DNA from: SXOA01 sp051004015
Lineage (GTDB): Bacteria; Planctomycetota; Planctomycetia; Pirellulales; Pirellulaceae
Reading direction: 5' to 3'
Length of the DNA: 64,000 nt
Assembly: GCA_051004015.1 (NCBI GenBank)
Contig: JBPCKT010000033.1
Span: forward strand, 1 to 64,000
The notes below the pieces were generated by a model. It saw only the letters and a list, made by a program, of their open reading frames with translations, did no database searches and was not told where the DNA came from. Both the position numbers and the translations under genes were made by a program. Numbering within the stretch: position 1 is the stretch's first letter; every line of letters starts with the position of its first letter. Below are positions 33,357-41,900 of the stretch, in pieces.

Positions 33357-35269
33357 CGCCCCGGCGCATCGGGATCAATGTCTCCCAAGATTGGCACTTC
33401 TTCATCGGCAGCCAGCACGCCGAGATGCCCCACGCCCCAGACCAGGCCCCGCAACTGCGTCCGGGATTTAGGCTTGCCGAAAAGGAAGCTCGCTCCATAG
33501 CCGACAAACAGCGTAAAGAGCACTCCAAACGTCACCGTCCAAATGTCATGAAACGGCCAGACCTCGGGCGCGATGAAGCCATGCTTCTTCAGCAAACTAA
33601 GCGCCGTGATTCCTACCGTCAGCAAGCTGCCCGTCACGAGCCCCAGGAACGCCCCGGCGGCCGTGCAGCGGCGGGTGAACATTCCCAGCAGAAATACCGC
33701 CAGGAGCGGCGCGCCGAAGGTATTGGCAATCGCGACCATGATTTCGAAAATGTCCCGCACCTGGGCGATGCCCATGGCAAACAGCGTCGCCCCCACGCCG
33801 ACCACCAGCGTCAACGGCTGAGCGAGCTTGAGCTCGTCGGATTCGTTGAGAGTTTCCGGCGTTTTTCCCAGCTTCTTCGCCAGCCAGGCCCGCCCAATTC
33901 CATACCGGCGATGGAAGTCCATCACCAGCAGCGTGCAGATCGAGTTCAGGCCCGAGTCAATCGAGGACATGCAGGCCGCCAGCAGCGCCGCCACAATCAG
34001 GCCGGCCGCTCCCCAGGGAAGATGGTCGGCAATAAAGCGGGGAAGCATCTCCTCCGCCGCGCCCTTGCGGACGACCACTTCACTCAGCTCGCGCTCATTG
34101 GGGGGGCGACGAATGAACAGCTTTTCCACCCGCACTTTTCCGGCATCGCGGTCGATGAGCTCATCCGATTTGGTGTACGGCTCGCGCGTGTTCGGCTTGA
34201 GAACCCGTCCTTCCTTCACGAGTTGGTCAATGGTTTCGACCGAAATCTCTTCCTCGGGATGATGTTTCATGTCGAGGAGAGGCCGCCCTTTCTCATCCTT
34301 CACCACTTCCCGCGTCTTATTGTCGATGCTCGCAACCCAGTTGGGTTGCATGTCATCGGGATGGTCCTGATAGTAGGCCAACATGCACAGGCCAATGTAA
34401 ATCAGTCCTGGCTGCAGGAGCGTCAGCACGATGCAATTGGCGAGATAGGACGTGCGGGCCGCATCCACGCTCTTCGCGGATAGGAACCGCTGGGCGGTGA
34501 TCTGGTCAGCGGCATAGAAAGAGAGATTCGCCAGAAACCAATGCGGCAGTGCGCCCCACAAATACCAGGCGTTTCCCCAATCCAAGGCGAAGGACGCCGG
34601 CTGGAGTCGCCCCATTCCGCCGGCCACTTCCGTCACTCGTTCATGGCCGCCATCGGTTTGCCACCAGACGCCCAGAATGACGACCACTACTCCGCCCAGC
34701 ATCGCCAGGCCTTGAATGACGTCGGTCCAAATCACCGCCTTCATCCCGCCCAGAAATGTATAAAACGTCGTCACAGCGCCCAGTATCGAAATCAGCACCC
34801 ATTCGGGCACGTCCGTTCCCGAAGCAATCACCAGCACCTTGCACGGTGCGTAAATCACGCCCCCCAGCCAGAGCATCCGCCAGACCACAAAAATCAGGCT
34901 CCCGGCCAGTCGGGTGCGGGAATCAAACCGCAGTTCCAAGTATTCATACAGCGAATACAGCCCCAGGCCGCGGTAGATCGGCAACACCACGCCAACCATG
35001 ATGGGGAGCGCCAGCCAGACGGAGAGAGGCAGGATCAGGCACCGCAGTCCGACCTCGTACGCCTGGCCGGGAAGGCCGGTATACGAAAGGGCCGAGATGA
35101 GCGTCACCATCAGGGACATTCCCAGCGGAAACCAGCCAAAGGAGCGTCCGCCCAGAAAGAAGTCCTGCGTCGTCCGCTGCTCGCCGCTGAAATAGAAGCC
35201 CAGACCCACCATCGCCAGCATATAAAAGGCGATGACCCCGTAGTCGATGGAAGTGAGGGTGGCGAGCAT
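33347..35269 (-). CDS. Sodium/solute symporter (SSS family) with a soluble insertion
   Basis: The 640-residue product has 13 or so transmembrane helices. It shows SSS features DFFLGGRSFGWFPLG, LISALSYTGLPGQAY, TFLGGMKAVIWTD and AACMSSIDSGLNSICT (sodium-site Ser/Ser-Asp region). Residues about 300-405 are a charged, soluble insertion (for example VASIDNKTREVVKDEKGRP, KLFIRRPPNERELSEVVV) not present in typical PutP/SGLT-like members. The substrate cannot be assigned. It is first in an operon with the CPBP gene. A dense motif array lies 130-380 bases upstream. Confidence 0.92.
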   Translation of the reverse strand: MLATLTSIDYGVIAFYMLAMVGLGFYFSGEQRTTQDFFLGGRSFGWFPLGMSLMVTLISALSYTGLPGQAYEVGLRCLILPLSVWLALPIMVGVVLPIYRGLGLYSLYEYLELRFDSRTRLAGSLIFVVWRMLWLGGVIYAPCKVLVIASGTDVPEWVLISILGAVTTFYTFLGGMKAVIWTDVIQGLAMLGGVVVVILGVWWQTDGGHERVTEVAGGMGRLQPASFALDWGNAWYLWGALPHWFLANLSFYAADQITAQRFLSAKSVDAARTSYLANCIVLTLLQPGLIYIGLCMLAYYQDHPDDMQPNWVASIDNKTREVVKDEKGRPLLDMKHHPEEEISVETIDQLVKEGRVLKPNTREPYTKSDELIDRDAGKVRVEKLFIRRPPNERELSEVVVRKGAAEEMLPRFIADHLPWGAAGLIVAALLAACMSSIDSGLNSICTLLVMDFHRRYGIGRAWLAKKLGKTPETLNESDELKLAQPLTLVVGVGATLFAMGIAQVRDIFEIMVAIANTFGAPLLAVFLLGMFTRRCTAAGAFLGLVTGSLLTVGITALSLLKKHGFIAPEVWPFHDIWTVTFGVLFTLFVGYGASFLFGKPKSRTQLRGLVWGVGHLGVLAADEEVPILGDIDPDAPGRWK

Positions 35270-35395
35270 GGAAAATCAATTTGGGAAAGTGCCCTAGTGA
35301 TACAACCTGGAAAGGTTGGCAACAACGTGGCGGTCTGTTACCTCTGGAGACAGTCAGCCCTAACTCCCGTCCGCGTAGGGTTTTATGTAAATTTA

Positions 35396-35647
35396 TGAAT
35401 CATTTCCTCATGTTGTGATTCACATTTTTAACGTAACTCAACAGCAAAACTTACGTTCCTTCACCTCGCCGCAAGTCCCATCTATACCATGAGTTGCGCC
35501 GCTGGCCGTCGCCGTAAGTCCCTGAATCAACCCCTGAATCAGCCCTGTTTTGATTCACGCGCTGGCGGCAAGTCCTTGCCCAGCAATCCTTTGCAGCGTG
35601 AATCAAGCAGCGTGAATCAAGCTGTCCCGGTCCGCCAGCATGAATCA
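35396..35647. promoter_or_regulatory. Interspersed motif array A (TGAATCA and CGTAAGTC types)
   Basis: Eight copies of TGAATCA or its complement TGATTCA start at 35396, 35416, 35523, 35535, 35551, 35599, 35613 and 35641; two lie in tandem GCAGCGTGAATCAAG units. Interspersed are ACTTACG (35449), GCAAGTC (35471), CGTAAGTC (35513) and GCAAGTC (35568). No ORF is present. The same two motifs are dense at 49328-49640. The array is upstream of the symporter operon. It may be a regulator-binding array, a chromosome-organisation site or an extragenic repeat. Confidence 0.75.
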
Positions 35648-36047
35648 GACGCAAGCAGCAAACAACACGGGGCGCTGCCACTCGTGCATATCTCCAGGGA
35701 GTAAGATGCTCGATAATGAACTTTTATTCTCTTGTGTACAAAAGTTTATTTTTCTCTTGGCGCGCACTAAAAACCCTGCCACCGACAGCTGGGCGGCGAC
35801 TCCTCCCCGGTTGGTTGCTGGGCTCGTCCCCTGGCCCGTCCCGGCGGAGCAATCATGGGGCACCACAGCAGCGCTCAGACACCCAGGACCAGGCGACTCC
35901 AAGATTTTTGAGAGCGGAATTCAGGCTTAGGAGGAACAAAGGGAGGAAGAACAGGGGACAGGTCCAGCGGGGAGGGAATCCATGGGTTTATCGGCGACAT
36001 CCTCTGGGGATGACGATAAAATGGCGGAGAACCTCAAGGAGACCGCC
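35648..36047. other. Gene-free region left of the small CxxC protein gene
   Basis: No convincing ORF is seen on either strand. It contains GC-rich low-complexity patches (GGGAGGAA and GGGGACAGG types) and presumably the promoter of the small gene at 36048. Together with motif array A it makes a gap of almost 800 bases. Confidence 0.4.
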
Positions 36048-36251
36048 ATGACCTTTGTCACCTACGAAAACCGTTCAAACGCCCACGTCACGATTCATAG
36101 AGAGGGATGCTCCCAGATCGCCAAACGCGGCGGAGAGCACAAGCACGGCGACGGCGAATACAAGAACCACGCCAGCTTTGAGGAATCGAGAGTCTACGGA
36201 GCGAAAACTGGTCTGCCCGTGCGAGAGTGTTCGTACTGCAAGCCGTCCTAG
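36048..36251 (+). CDS. Small Cys/His protein, possible metal binder
   Basis: The ATG at 36048 has AAGGAG 7 bases upstream (36035-36040), better than the in-frame ATG at 36021. The 67-residue product contains HVTIHREGCSQIAKRGG, HKHGDGEYKNHAS and a C-terminal ECSYCKPS; one Cys, several His and a CxxC suggest zinc or another metal. I do not recognise a named family. It lies 18 bases upstream of the HNH gene and may be co-transcribed with it. Confidence 0.7.
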   Translation: MTFVTYENRSNAHVTIHREGCSQIAKRGGEHKHGDGEYKNHASFEESRVYGAKTGLPVRECSYCKPS

Positions 36252-36269
36252 CGCAGAAGGCAATTCCAT

Positions 36270-37256
36270 ATGGCATCGCGTCGCGATGACTTTTCCAAAC
36301 CCATCGTACGGACTAGCGGCTTGCGGGCCGGGTATATGTGCTCCAATCCAGACTGCCGCAGGCCGACGGCAAGTCCACATTCCGATCCGTCGAAGGCCCT
36401 AATTACCGGTGAAGCGGCACATATTTGCGCCGCGGCCGAGAATGGTCCAAGGTATGATCCCAGCCAATCGACCGATGACCGAAAGGCCATAACGAACGCG
36501 ATTTGGCTCTGCGGAGATTGCAACAAGCGAATCGATACTGACTGGGCGGCTTGGCCGGCGACCCAACTCCATGCGATGAAGAATGAGCACGAGCAGTGGA
36601 TCGGCGCTCAAGGCATGATCCCGAAACTGCCTGAAGTGTCCCTGGTGACACTGACGGGACTGCGATTGCATCCGGCGTTCTCCACCATCACCACCGAGGA
36701 GTTGGCTACAATTCGCGAGCAGGAACTAACGCTTCACAATCTCAATCGAGTCCCGCTGCATAACGTGAAACTGACCATGTACCTCCATGAGCCAGTGCTG
36801 ATGGGCGGGAAATCTACGCATAATGCCGGGACCGTCATTCGCGTCATTCCCGCCGAAACTCCGTGGACTGTCACGTCCGCCGGTGCGGGTGCCGTCATTG
36901 ATCCACCACAAAATCTCGCTCAGAACCTCATTCTCGAAATCCAGGTTCTTTCGCCTGCGGAATCGGTCATCATTCCTTTCTACACTTGTGACCCGCAATA
37001 CCAAGCTGAGACTGACCAACCAGTGGATTGCGAAATCGACCTCGACTCGATCTACACAGGGTTCCGCACTCCGTTCTTTTTGGAAGGAACATATCAGTTT
37101 CTTCTTCGCGGTGAGTACGTCACAACGGAAATCTTTGTCCCGCTCCGCTACAGCTACAAGAATCGAACAATCGCATCCTTCCCTTCGCAAATCTCTCGCG
37201 AGCCGTGGGAAGTCACTCCGACAATTCTCTTTCGCGGCGTTCAATTGCAAGGATAA
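36270..37256 (+). CDS. HNH endonuclease-domain protein with an unknown beta-rich C-terminus
   Basis: The 328-residue product has an N-terminal HNH-like nuclease domain (residues about 15-110): CSNPDCRRPT, GEAAHICAA, NGPRYDPS, NAIWLCGDCNKRID and a WxxxQL helix. The two CxxC pairs hold a structural zinc and AHI supplies the catalytic His. This HNH subtype is frequent in phage-defence genes where the C-terminal part is a variable sensor. Here residues 115-328 are beta-rich (GTVIRVIPAETPWTVT, ESVIIPFYTCDP) and unrecognised. Its stop codon overlaps the ATG of a RAYT transposase remnant. Confidence 0.8.
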   Translation: MASRRDDFSKPIVRTSGLRAGYMCSNPDCRRPTASPHSDPSKALITGEAAHICAAAENGPRYDPSQSTDDRKAITNAIWLCGDCNKRIDTDWAAWPATQLHAMKNEHEQWIGAQGMIPKLPEVSLVTLTGLRLHPAFSTITTEELATIREQELTLHNLNRVPLHNVKLTMYLHEPVLMGGKSTHNAGTVIRVIPAETPWTVTSAGAGAVIDPPQNLAQNLILEIQVLSPAESVIIPFYTCDPQYQAETDQPVDCEIDLDSIYTGFRTPFFLEGTYQFLLRGEYVTTEIFVPLRYSYKNRTIASFPSQISREPWEVTPTILFRGVQLQG

Positions 37257-37484
37257 TGCTGCCGAAGCGAAGATCGGCGGATGGGGGACTGGTCTATCAT
37301 GCCCTCAACCGGGCCAATGCCCGAATGACGATCTTCGAGAAGGACGCCGATTACGAGGCCTTCGAGCGGGTTCTCGAGGAAGCCGTCCTGCGGACGCAAA
37401 CGCGGCTCTTGGCAGCGCTGGCATGCCCATCGGCAGAGCACCGGCAGCGGCCACGTTTATCAGGGGCGGTTTAAGTCCCTTTCC
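37256..37484 (+). pseudogene. Remnant of a REP-associated tyrosine transposase (RAYT)
   Basis: Residues GLVYHALNRANARMTIFEKD and YEAFERVLEEA are the conserved N-terminus of RAYT/Y1 transposases. The frame then breaks in TRLLAALACP, where the catalytic HUH (PNHWH) block should follow. The downstream piece GSGHVYQGRFKS is found in another frame at 37446-37481, so the middle including the HUH motif has been deleted. RAYTs move or maintain REP palindromes, of which several are in this window. Confidence 0.85.
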
Positions 37485-37503
37485 ACCAGCTCGCTCCCGC
37501 CTC

Positions 37504-37531
37504 TTGCTTCTGGCTGCCTTTCGCCTATAAA
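37504..37531 (+). promoter_or_regulatory. Putative tRNA-Leu promoter
   Basis: TTGCTT (37504-37509) and TATAAA (37526-37531) are separated by 16 bases and lie 44 bases ahead of the tRNA. This is a reasonable sigma-70-type match but is based on consensus only. Confidence 0.4.
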
Positions 37532-37574
37532 GAATGAACCACCGCGGGAGACGGATTGTCCCTGGTTGGTAAAC

Positions 37575-37658
37575 GCGGATATGGCGGAATTGGCAGACGC
37601 GCTAGATTCAGGTTCTAGTGGCCGTAAGGTCGTGGAGGTTCAAGTCCTCTTATCCGCA
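37575..37658 (+). tRNA. tRNA-Leu (anticodon CAG)
   Basis: The acceptor arms GCGGATA (37575) and TATCCGC (37651-37657) pair perfectly, with discriminator A at 37658. The anticodon stem CTAGA/TCTAG encloses TTCAGGT, with anticodon CAG at 37609-37611. A long variable arm (type II tRNA) and the T-arm GAGGTTCAAGTCCTC confirm leucine. CCA is not encoded. The tRNA marks the right edge of an accessory stretch (HNH gene, RAYT remnant). Confidence 0.97.
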
Positions 37659-37663
37659 CTCTT

Positions 37664-37695
37664 AAGCCGAGTCGCTTGACTCGGCTTTCTTTTTG
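37664..37695 (+). terminator. Rho-independent terminator of tRNA-Leu
   Basis: AAGCCGAGTC (37664-37673) pairs with GACTCGGCTT (37678-37687) around a GCTT loop and is followed by TCTTTTTG. This is a classical intrinsic terminator 5 bases after the tRNA. Confidence 0.9.
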
Positions 37696-37900
37696 CTAGC
37701 TCGCAACTAGAGGGCTGGTTCTAAGGGGAATTCTTCGCCCGATAACGCGGGATTAGGGCTTCATTTAAGTTCACGAATCCTAATACTGCGTCCTCCTGGG
37801 TTGAGACGGCATGATTGACACGGAAGGACTCTTGGAATAGCTTACGATGCTTGGCGCTAATCCTGGGGGTCAGAACTATCGCCAACTCTAATGAGATTCC

Positions 37901-38902
37901 ATGCACTTTAAGTCCCTTAAGCTGTTTTGCGATGTCGTCTCGCGGCGGAGCTTTTCCCGCGCCGCCGAGGAAAACGGCATCTCGCAGTCGGGGGCCAGCC
38001 AGATGGTCAACCACCTGGAGGAGCATCTGGGGGTCAAGCTGATCGACCGGACCAAGCGGCCGTTTGTCCTCACGCCCGAAGGGGAGGCCTATTACGACGG
38101 CTGCCGGAAGCTGGTGCGGCGGTATTTTGCTCTGGAAGAGGAGGTGAAGACTCTGCACGAGGAAGTCGGAGGGCGGGTGAGCGTGGCCTCGATTTACTCA
38201 ATTGGCCTATCCCACATGAACAGTTTTGTGCAGAGCTTTTTGCGAAAGCACCCCAAGGCCAATGTCCGCCTGCAATACCAGCATCCCCACCGCGTGTATG
38301 AATTGGTCGACAGTGACCAGGTCGATTTGGGATTGGTCAGCTATCCGCGGTCCTCCCGCACTATCAAAGCCACTCCTTGGCGGGAAGAGCCGATGGTCGT
38401 CGTCTGCTCGCGGCGGCATAAACTGGCCCAGCGGCGGGAAGTTTCGCTCCAGGAGCTCCACGGCTGCGACATGGTCGGCTTCGATCAGGACCTGGAAATC
38501 CGCCAGGAGATTGATCGCGCTTTGGCGGATAGCGGCGCGGAAGTTCGGGTGGCCATGGAATTTGACAACACGGAAACGATCAAACGGGCCGTCGAGATCG
38601 ATGCCGGCTTCTCGATCCTGCCGCGGCCGACCGTGGATCGCGAGGTCGAGGCGGGGGAGCTCGTGGCTTTGCCACTGGCGGGCGCGACCTTGTCTCGGCC
38701 GATTGGCATCCTGCAGCGCCGGGGCAAGGACCTGGGCAAGACCGCCACGCGGTTTATGCAGCTCTTGCTGGGTCAGCCGGAGATGACCCCCGGCGATGAA
38801 GATGAGCCGCCAGACAGTTTTGAGATTTCCGGTCCGGAAGAAGTCGCTGCCGCCCATGGCAACGGCTCACCGGCGGCCGCGGGCAAACGAGTCAAAGCAT
38901 AG
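37901..38902 (+). CDS. LysR-family transcriptional regulator
   Basis: The 333-residue product has the N-terminal winged HTH (LKLFCDVVSRRSFSRAAEEN, SGASQMVNHLEEHLG, LIDRTKRPFVLTPEG) and a C-terminal effector-binding domain (about residues 90-300), followed by a 35-residue polar tail. It lies 61 bases upstream of gltB on the same strand. By analogy with GltC of Bacillus it might control glutamate synthase, but GltC is divergently oriented, so this is inference. A possible TTGACA box lies at 37815, in the 200-base gap after the tRNA. Confidence 0.93.
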   Translation: MHFKSLKLFCDVVSRRSFSRAAEENGISQSGASQMVNHLEEHLGVKLIDRTKRPFVLTPEGEAYYDGCRKLVRRYFALEEEVKTLHEEVGGRVSVASIYSIGLSHMNSFVQSFLRKHPKANVRLQYQHPHRVYELVDSDQVDLGLVSYPRSSRTIKATPWREEPMVVVCSRRHKLAQRREVSLQELHGCDMVGFDQDLEIRQEIDRALADSGAEVRVAMEFDNTETIKRAVEIDAGFSILPRPTVDREVEAGELVALPLAGATLSRPIGILQRRGKDLGKTATRFMQLLLGQPEMTPGDEDEPPDSFEISGPEEVAAAHGNGSPAAAGKRVKA

Positions 38903-38963
38903 CATCCGCGGCAGGCGGGGCTGTTTGGCTCTCTCGTGCCGCGGATACCAAGGCTGGTGATTT

Positions 38964-41900
38964 ATGACCATTCAATTCGAGAACAACCTTCCCGTGAAGC
39001 ACGGGCTGTATGACCCGGCCAACGAGAAGGATAGCTGCGGCGTCGGTTTCATCGCCAACGTGAAAGGGGTCCGCAGCCACAGCATCGTCCGCGATGCCGC
39101 CGAAGCCCTCCGCAATATGGATCACCGCGGCGCGTGCGGCTGTGAAGAGAACACGGGGGACGGCGCGGGCATGTTGACCGCCATTCCCGATGAGCTGATG
39201 CGAGCCGAGGCGAAGCGGCTGTTCAATGCGGAACTGCCGGAGATAGGGGCTTATGCCATCGGCCAGATTTTTCTGCCTCAAGATGAAGCCGAACGGAACC
39301 TGTGCAAGAAGTCCGTGGAGAAATTCGTCGTTCGCCAGGGGCAAAAATTCATCGGCTGGCGCAGAGTCCCCACGGATGCGAAGAAGGCGGACATCGGCCC
39401 CACGGCAGCTAAGTCCGAGCCGGTCGTAGAGCAAATCTTCGTTGTAGCGGGCGACAACGTCGATCGCACCTCTTTCTGCCGCCAACTCTATCTCATCCGC
39501 AAGCAGGCGTACCACGAAATCCGCGTGCTCGGCCTCAAGCAGCGGGACATGTATTACGTCTGCAGCTTCTCCTCACGGATTCTCATTTACAAGGGGCAGC
39601 TCACGGCGAAGCAGGTGGTGCCGTATTACGCGGACCTCGCGAACCCACTCTACACCAGCCACCTTGCAATGGTCCATTCGCGGTTTTCCACCAATACGTT
39701 TCCGTCGTGGGATCGAGCCCAGCCGATGCGGTTCATGTCGCACAACGGCGAAATCAACACGCTCCGCGGCAATGTGAACTGGATGCTGGCCCGCGAAGGG
39801 CTGATGAAGTCCGAGTTGTTCGGCAAGGAATTCAATCGCCTGCTGCCGATTACCGATCTCACGACGAGCGACTCCGGAATCTTCGACAACGTGATGGAAC
39901 TGCTGCTGCTCGCCGGCCGGTCGCTGCCGGAAGCGGTGATGATGATGATTCCAGAAGCCTGGCAGAACCATGAATCGATGCCGGAATGCAAGCAGTCGTT
40001 CTATGAATTTCACTCCTGCCTGATGGAGCCGTGGGATGGTCCCGCCTCGGTGGTCTTCACCGACGGCCGCTATATCGGCGCGGTGCTCGACCGCAACGGC
40101 CTCCGCCCCAGCCGTTATTACCTGACGACCGACGACCGGGTCATCATGGCCAGCGAAGTCGGCGTCCTGCCGGTGGACCCTGGAATCGTGCGGGAAAAAG
40201 GCCGCCTTCAGCCGGGCCGCATGTTCCTGGTCGATTTCGAGCAAGGGCGGCTGATTCCCGATGACGAAATCAAGCAGGACATCGCCACTCGCCGGCCGTA
40301 CGGCGAATGGCTCCGCAAGCAGCGGCTGGAAATCCGCGATCTGCCCAACCCAACGGACGTCCATGGCTTTGAGCCCCAGACGCTGCTGCCGCGGATGCAG
40401 GCCTTTGGCTATACCGTGGAAACCATGCAGTTCATGCTGCTGCCGCTGGTTTATGAGAAGCGCGATCCCGTCGGCTCGATGGGAAATGACTCGGCCCTGG
40501 CCGTCCTCAGCGACCAGCCGCGGATGCTGTACGACTATTTCAAGCAGCTCTTCGCGCAGGTGACCAATCCTCCGGTCGATTCGATCCGCGAGGAAGTCAT
40601 CATGTCGCTGGAGTGCTACATCGGCCCGGAAAAGAATCTGCTGGAATCGACCGAAGAGCATGCCCACCGCCTCTTGCTCTCGCATCCCATTCTGACTAAT
40701 GAAGAGCTGGCGGCTCTCAAGAACATCGATCATCGCGGCTGGAAAGCGAAAACGATTGACATCACCTGGCCGCGAAGCGACGGCGAAGGGGGCCTGAAGA
40801 AGGCGATTGACCGGATTTCTCGCGAAGCCGAACAGGCCATTGAAGACGGCTACTCACTGGTGGTGCTGTCGGATCGCAACATCGGTCCGGATCGCGTGCC
40901 GCTGAGTTCGCTCCTGGCATGCGGCGCGGTGCATCACCACCTCATTCGCAAGGCCAAACGGACCCGCCTGGGCATCATTCTGGAAACCGGCGAAGCCCGC
41001 GAAGTGCATCATCACTGCCTGCTCGTCGGCTATGGGGCCGATGCCATCAATCCCTATCTGGCGTTCGAGGCATTGTGGCAAGCTCAGCGCGACGGCCTGC
41101 TCCCCAAGGATTACAGCGACGACAAAATCGTCCATGCCTATCAGAAGGCGGTGGCCAAGGGGATGCTCAAGGTGATGAGCAAGATGGGCATTTCCACATT
41201 GCATTCGTACAAGGGTGCCCAGATCTTCGAGGCGGTCGGCTTGCAGAGCGACGTCGTCGATAGCTGCTTTGCCGGCACGGCCAGCCGAATTCAGGGGGTG
41301 AATTTTGGCATCCTCGCGCAGGAAGCCCTTCGCCGCCACGAGATTGGCTATCCCGAGCGGGCCGAGCAGCGCCTGCCGATTCTGCCGAACCTGGGCGAGT
41401 TCCACTGGCGAGCCGACGGTGAGCGGCACATGTGGGATCCGGAGTCGATCGCCGATATCCAGATGGCGTCGCGGGAAAACAATGCCGACGCCTACTGGCG
41501 GTTCAGCAAGCACGCCAACGACGAGGCGACTCTTAAGTGCGCGCTCCGCGGCCTGCTCAAATTCAAGGATGGGACCACGTCGGTTCCCCTCTCCGAGGTG
41601 GAGCCGGCCGCCAGCATCGTCCGCCGTTTCTGCACGGGGGCCATGAGCTTCGGCAGCATTAGCGCGGAAGCGCACGAGACGCTGGCCATCGCCATGAATC
41701 GCATCGGCGGCAAGAGCAATACGGGCGAAGGGGGGGAAGACCCCGAGCGCTTCAAGGCGCTTCCCAACGGGGACTCCAAGCGGTCGGCGATCAAGCAAGT
41801 AGCTTCCGGGCGGTTCGGCGTCACCATCAACTACCTTGCCAATGCCGACGAATTGCAAATCAAGATGGCGCAGGGGGCCAAGCCGGGGGAAGGAGGGGAG

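Noticed and set aside
35396..35647. Motif array A considered as oriC
   Set aside because: No DnaA-box consensus (TTATCCACA) and no dnaA, dnaN or gidA nearby.
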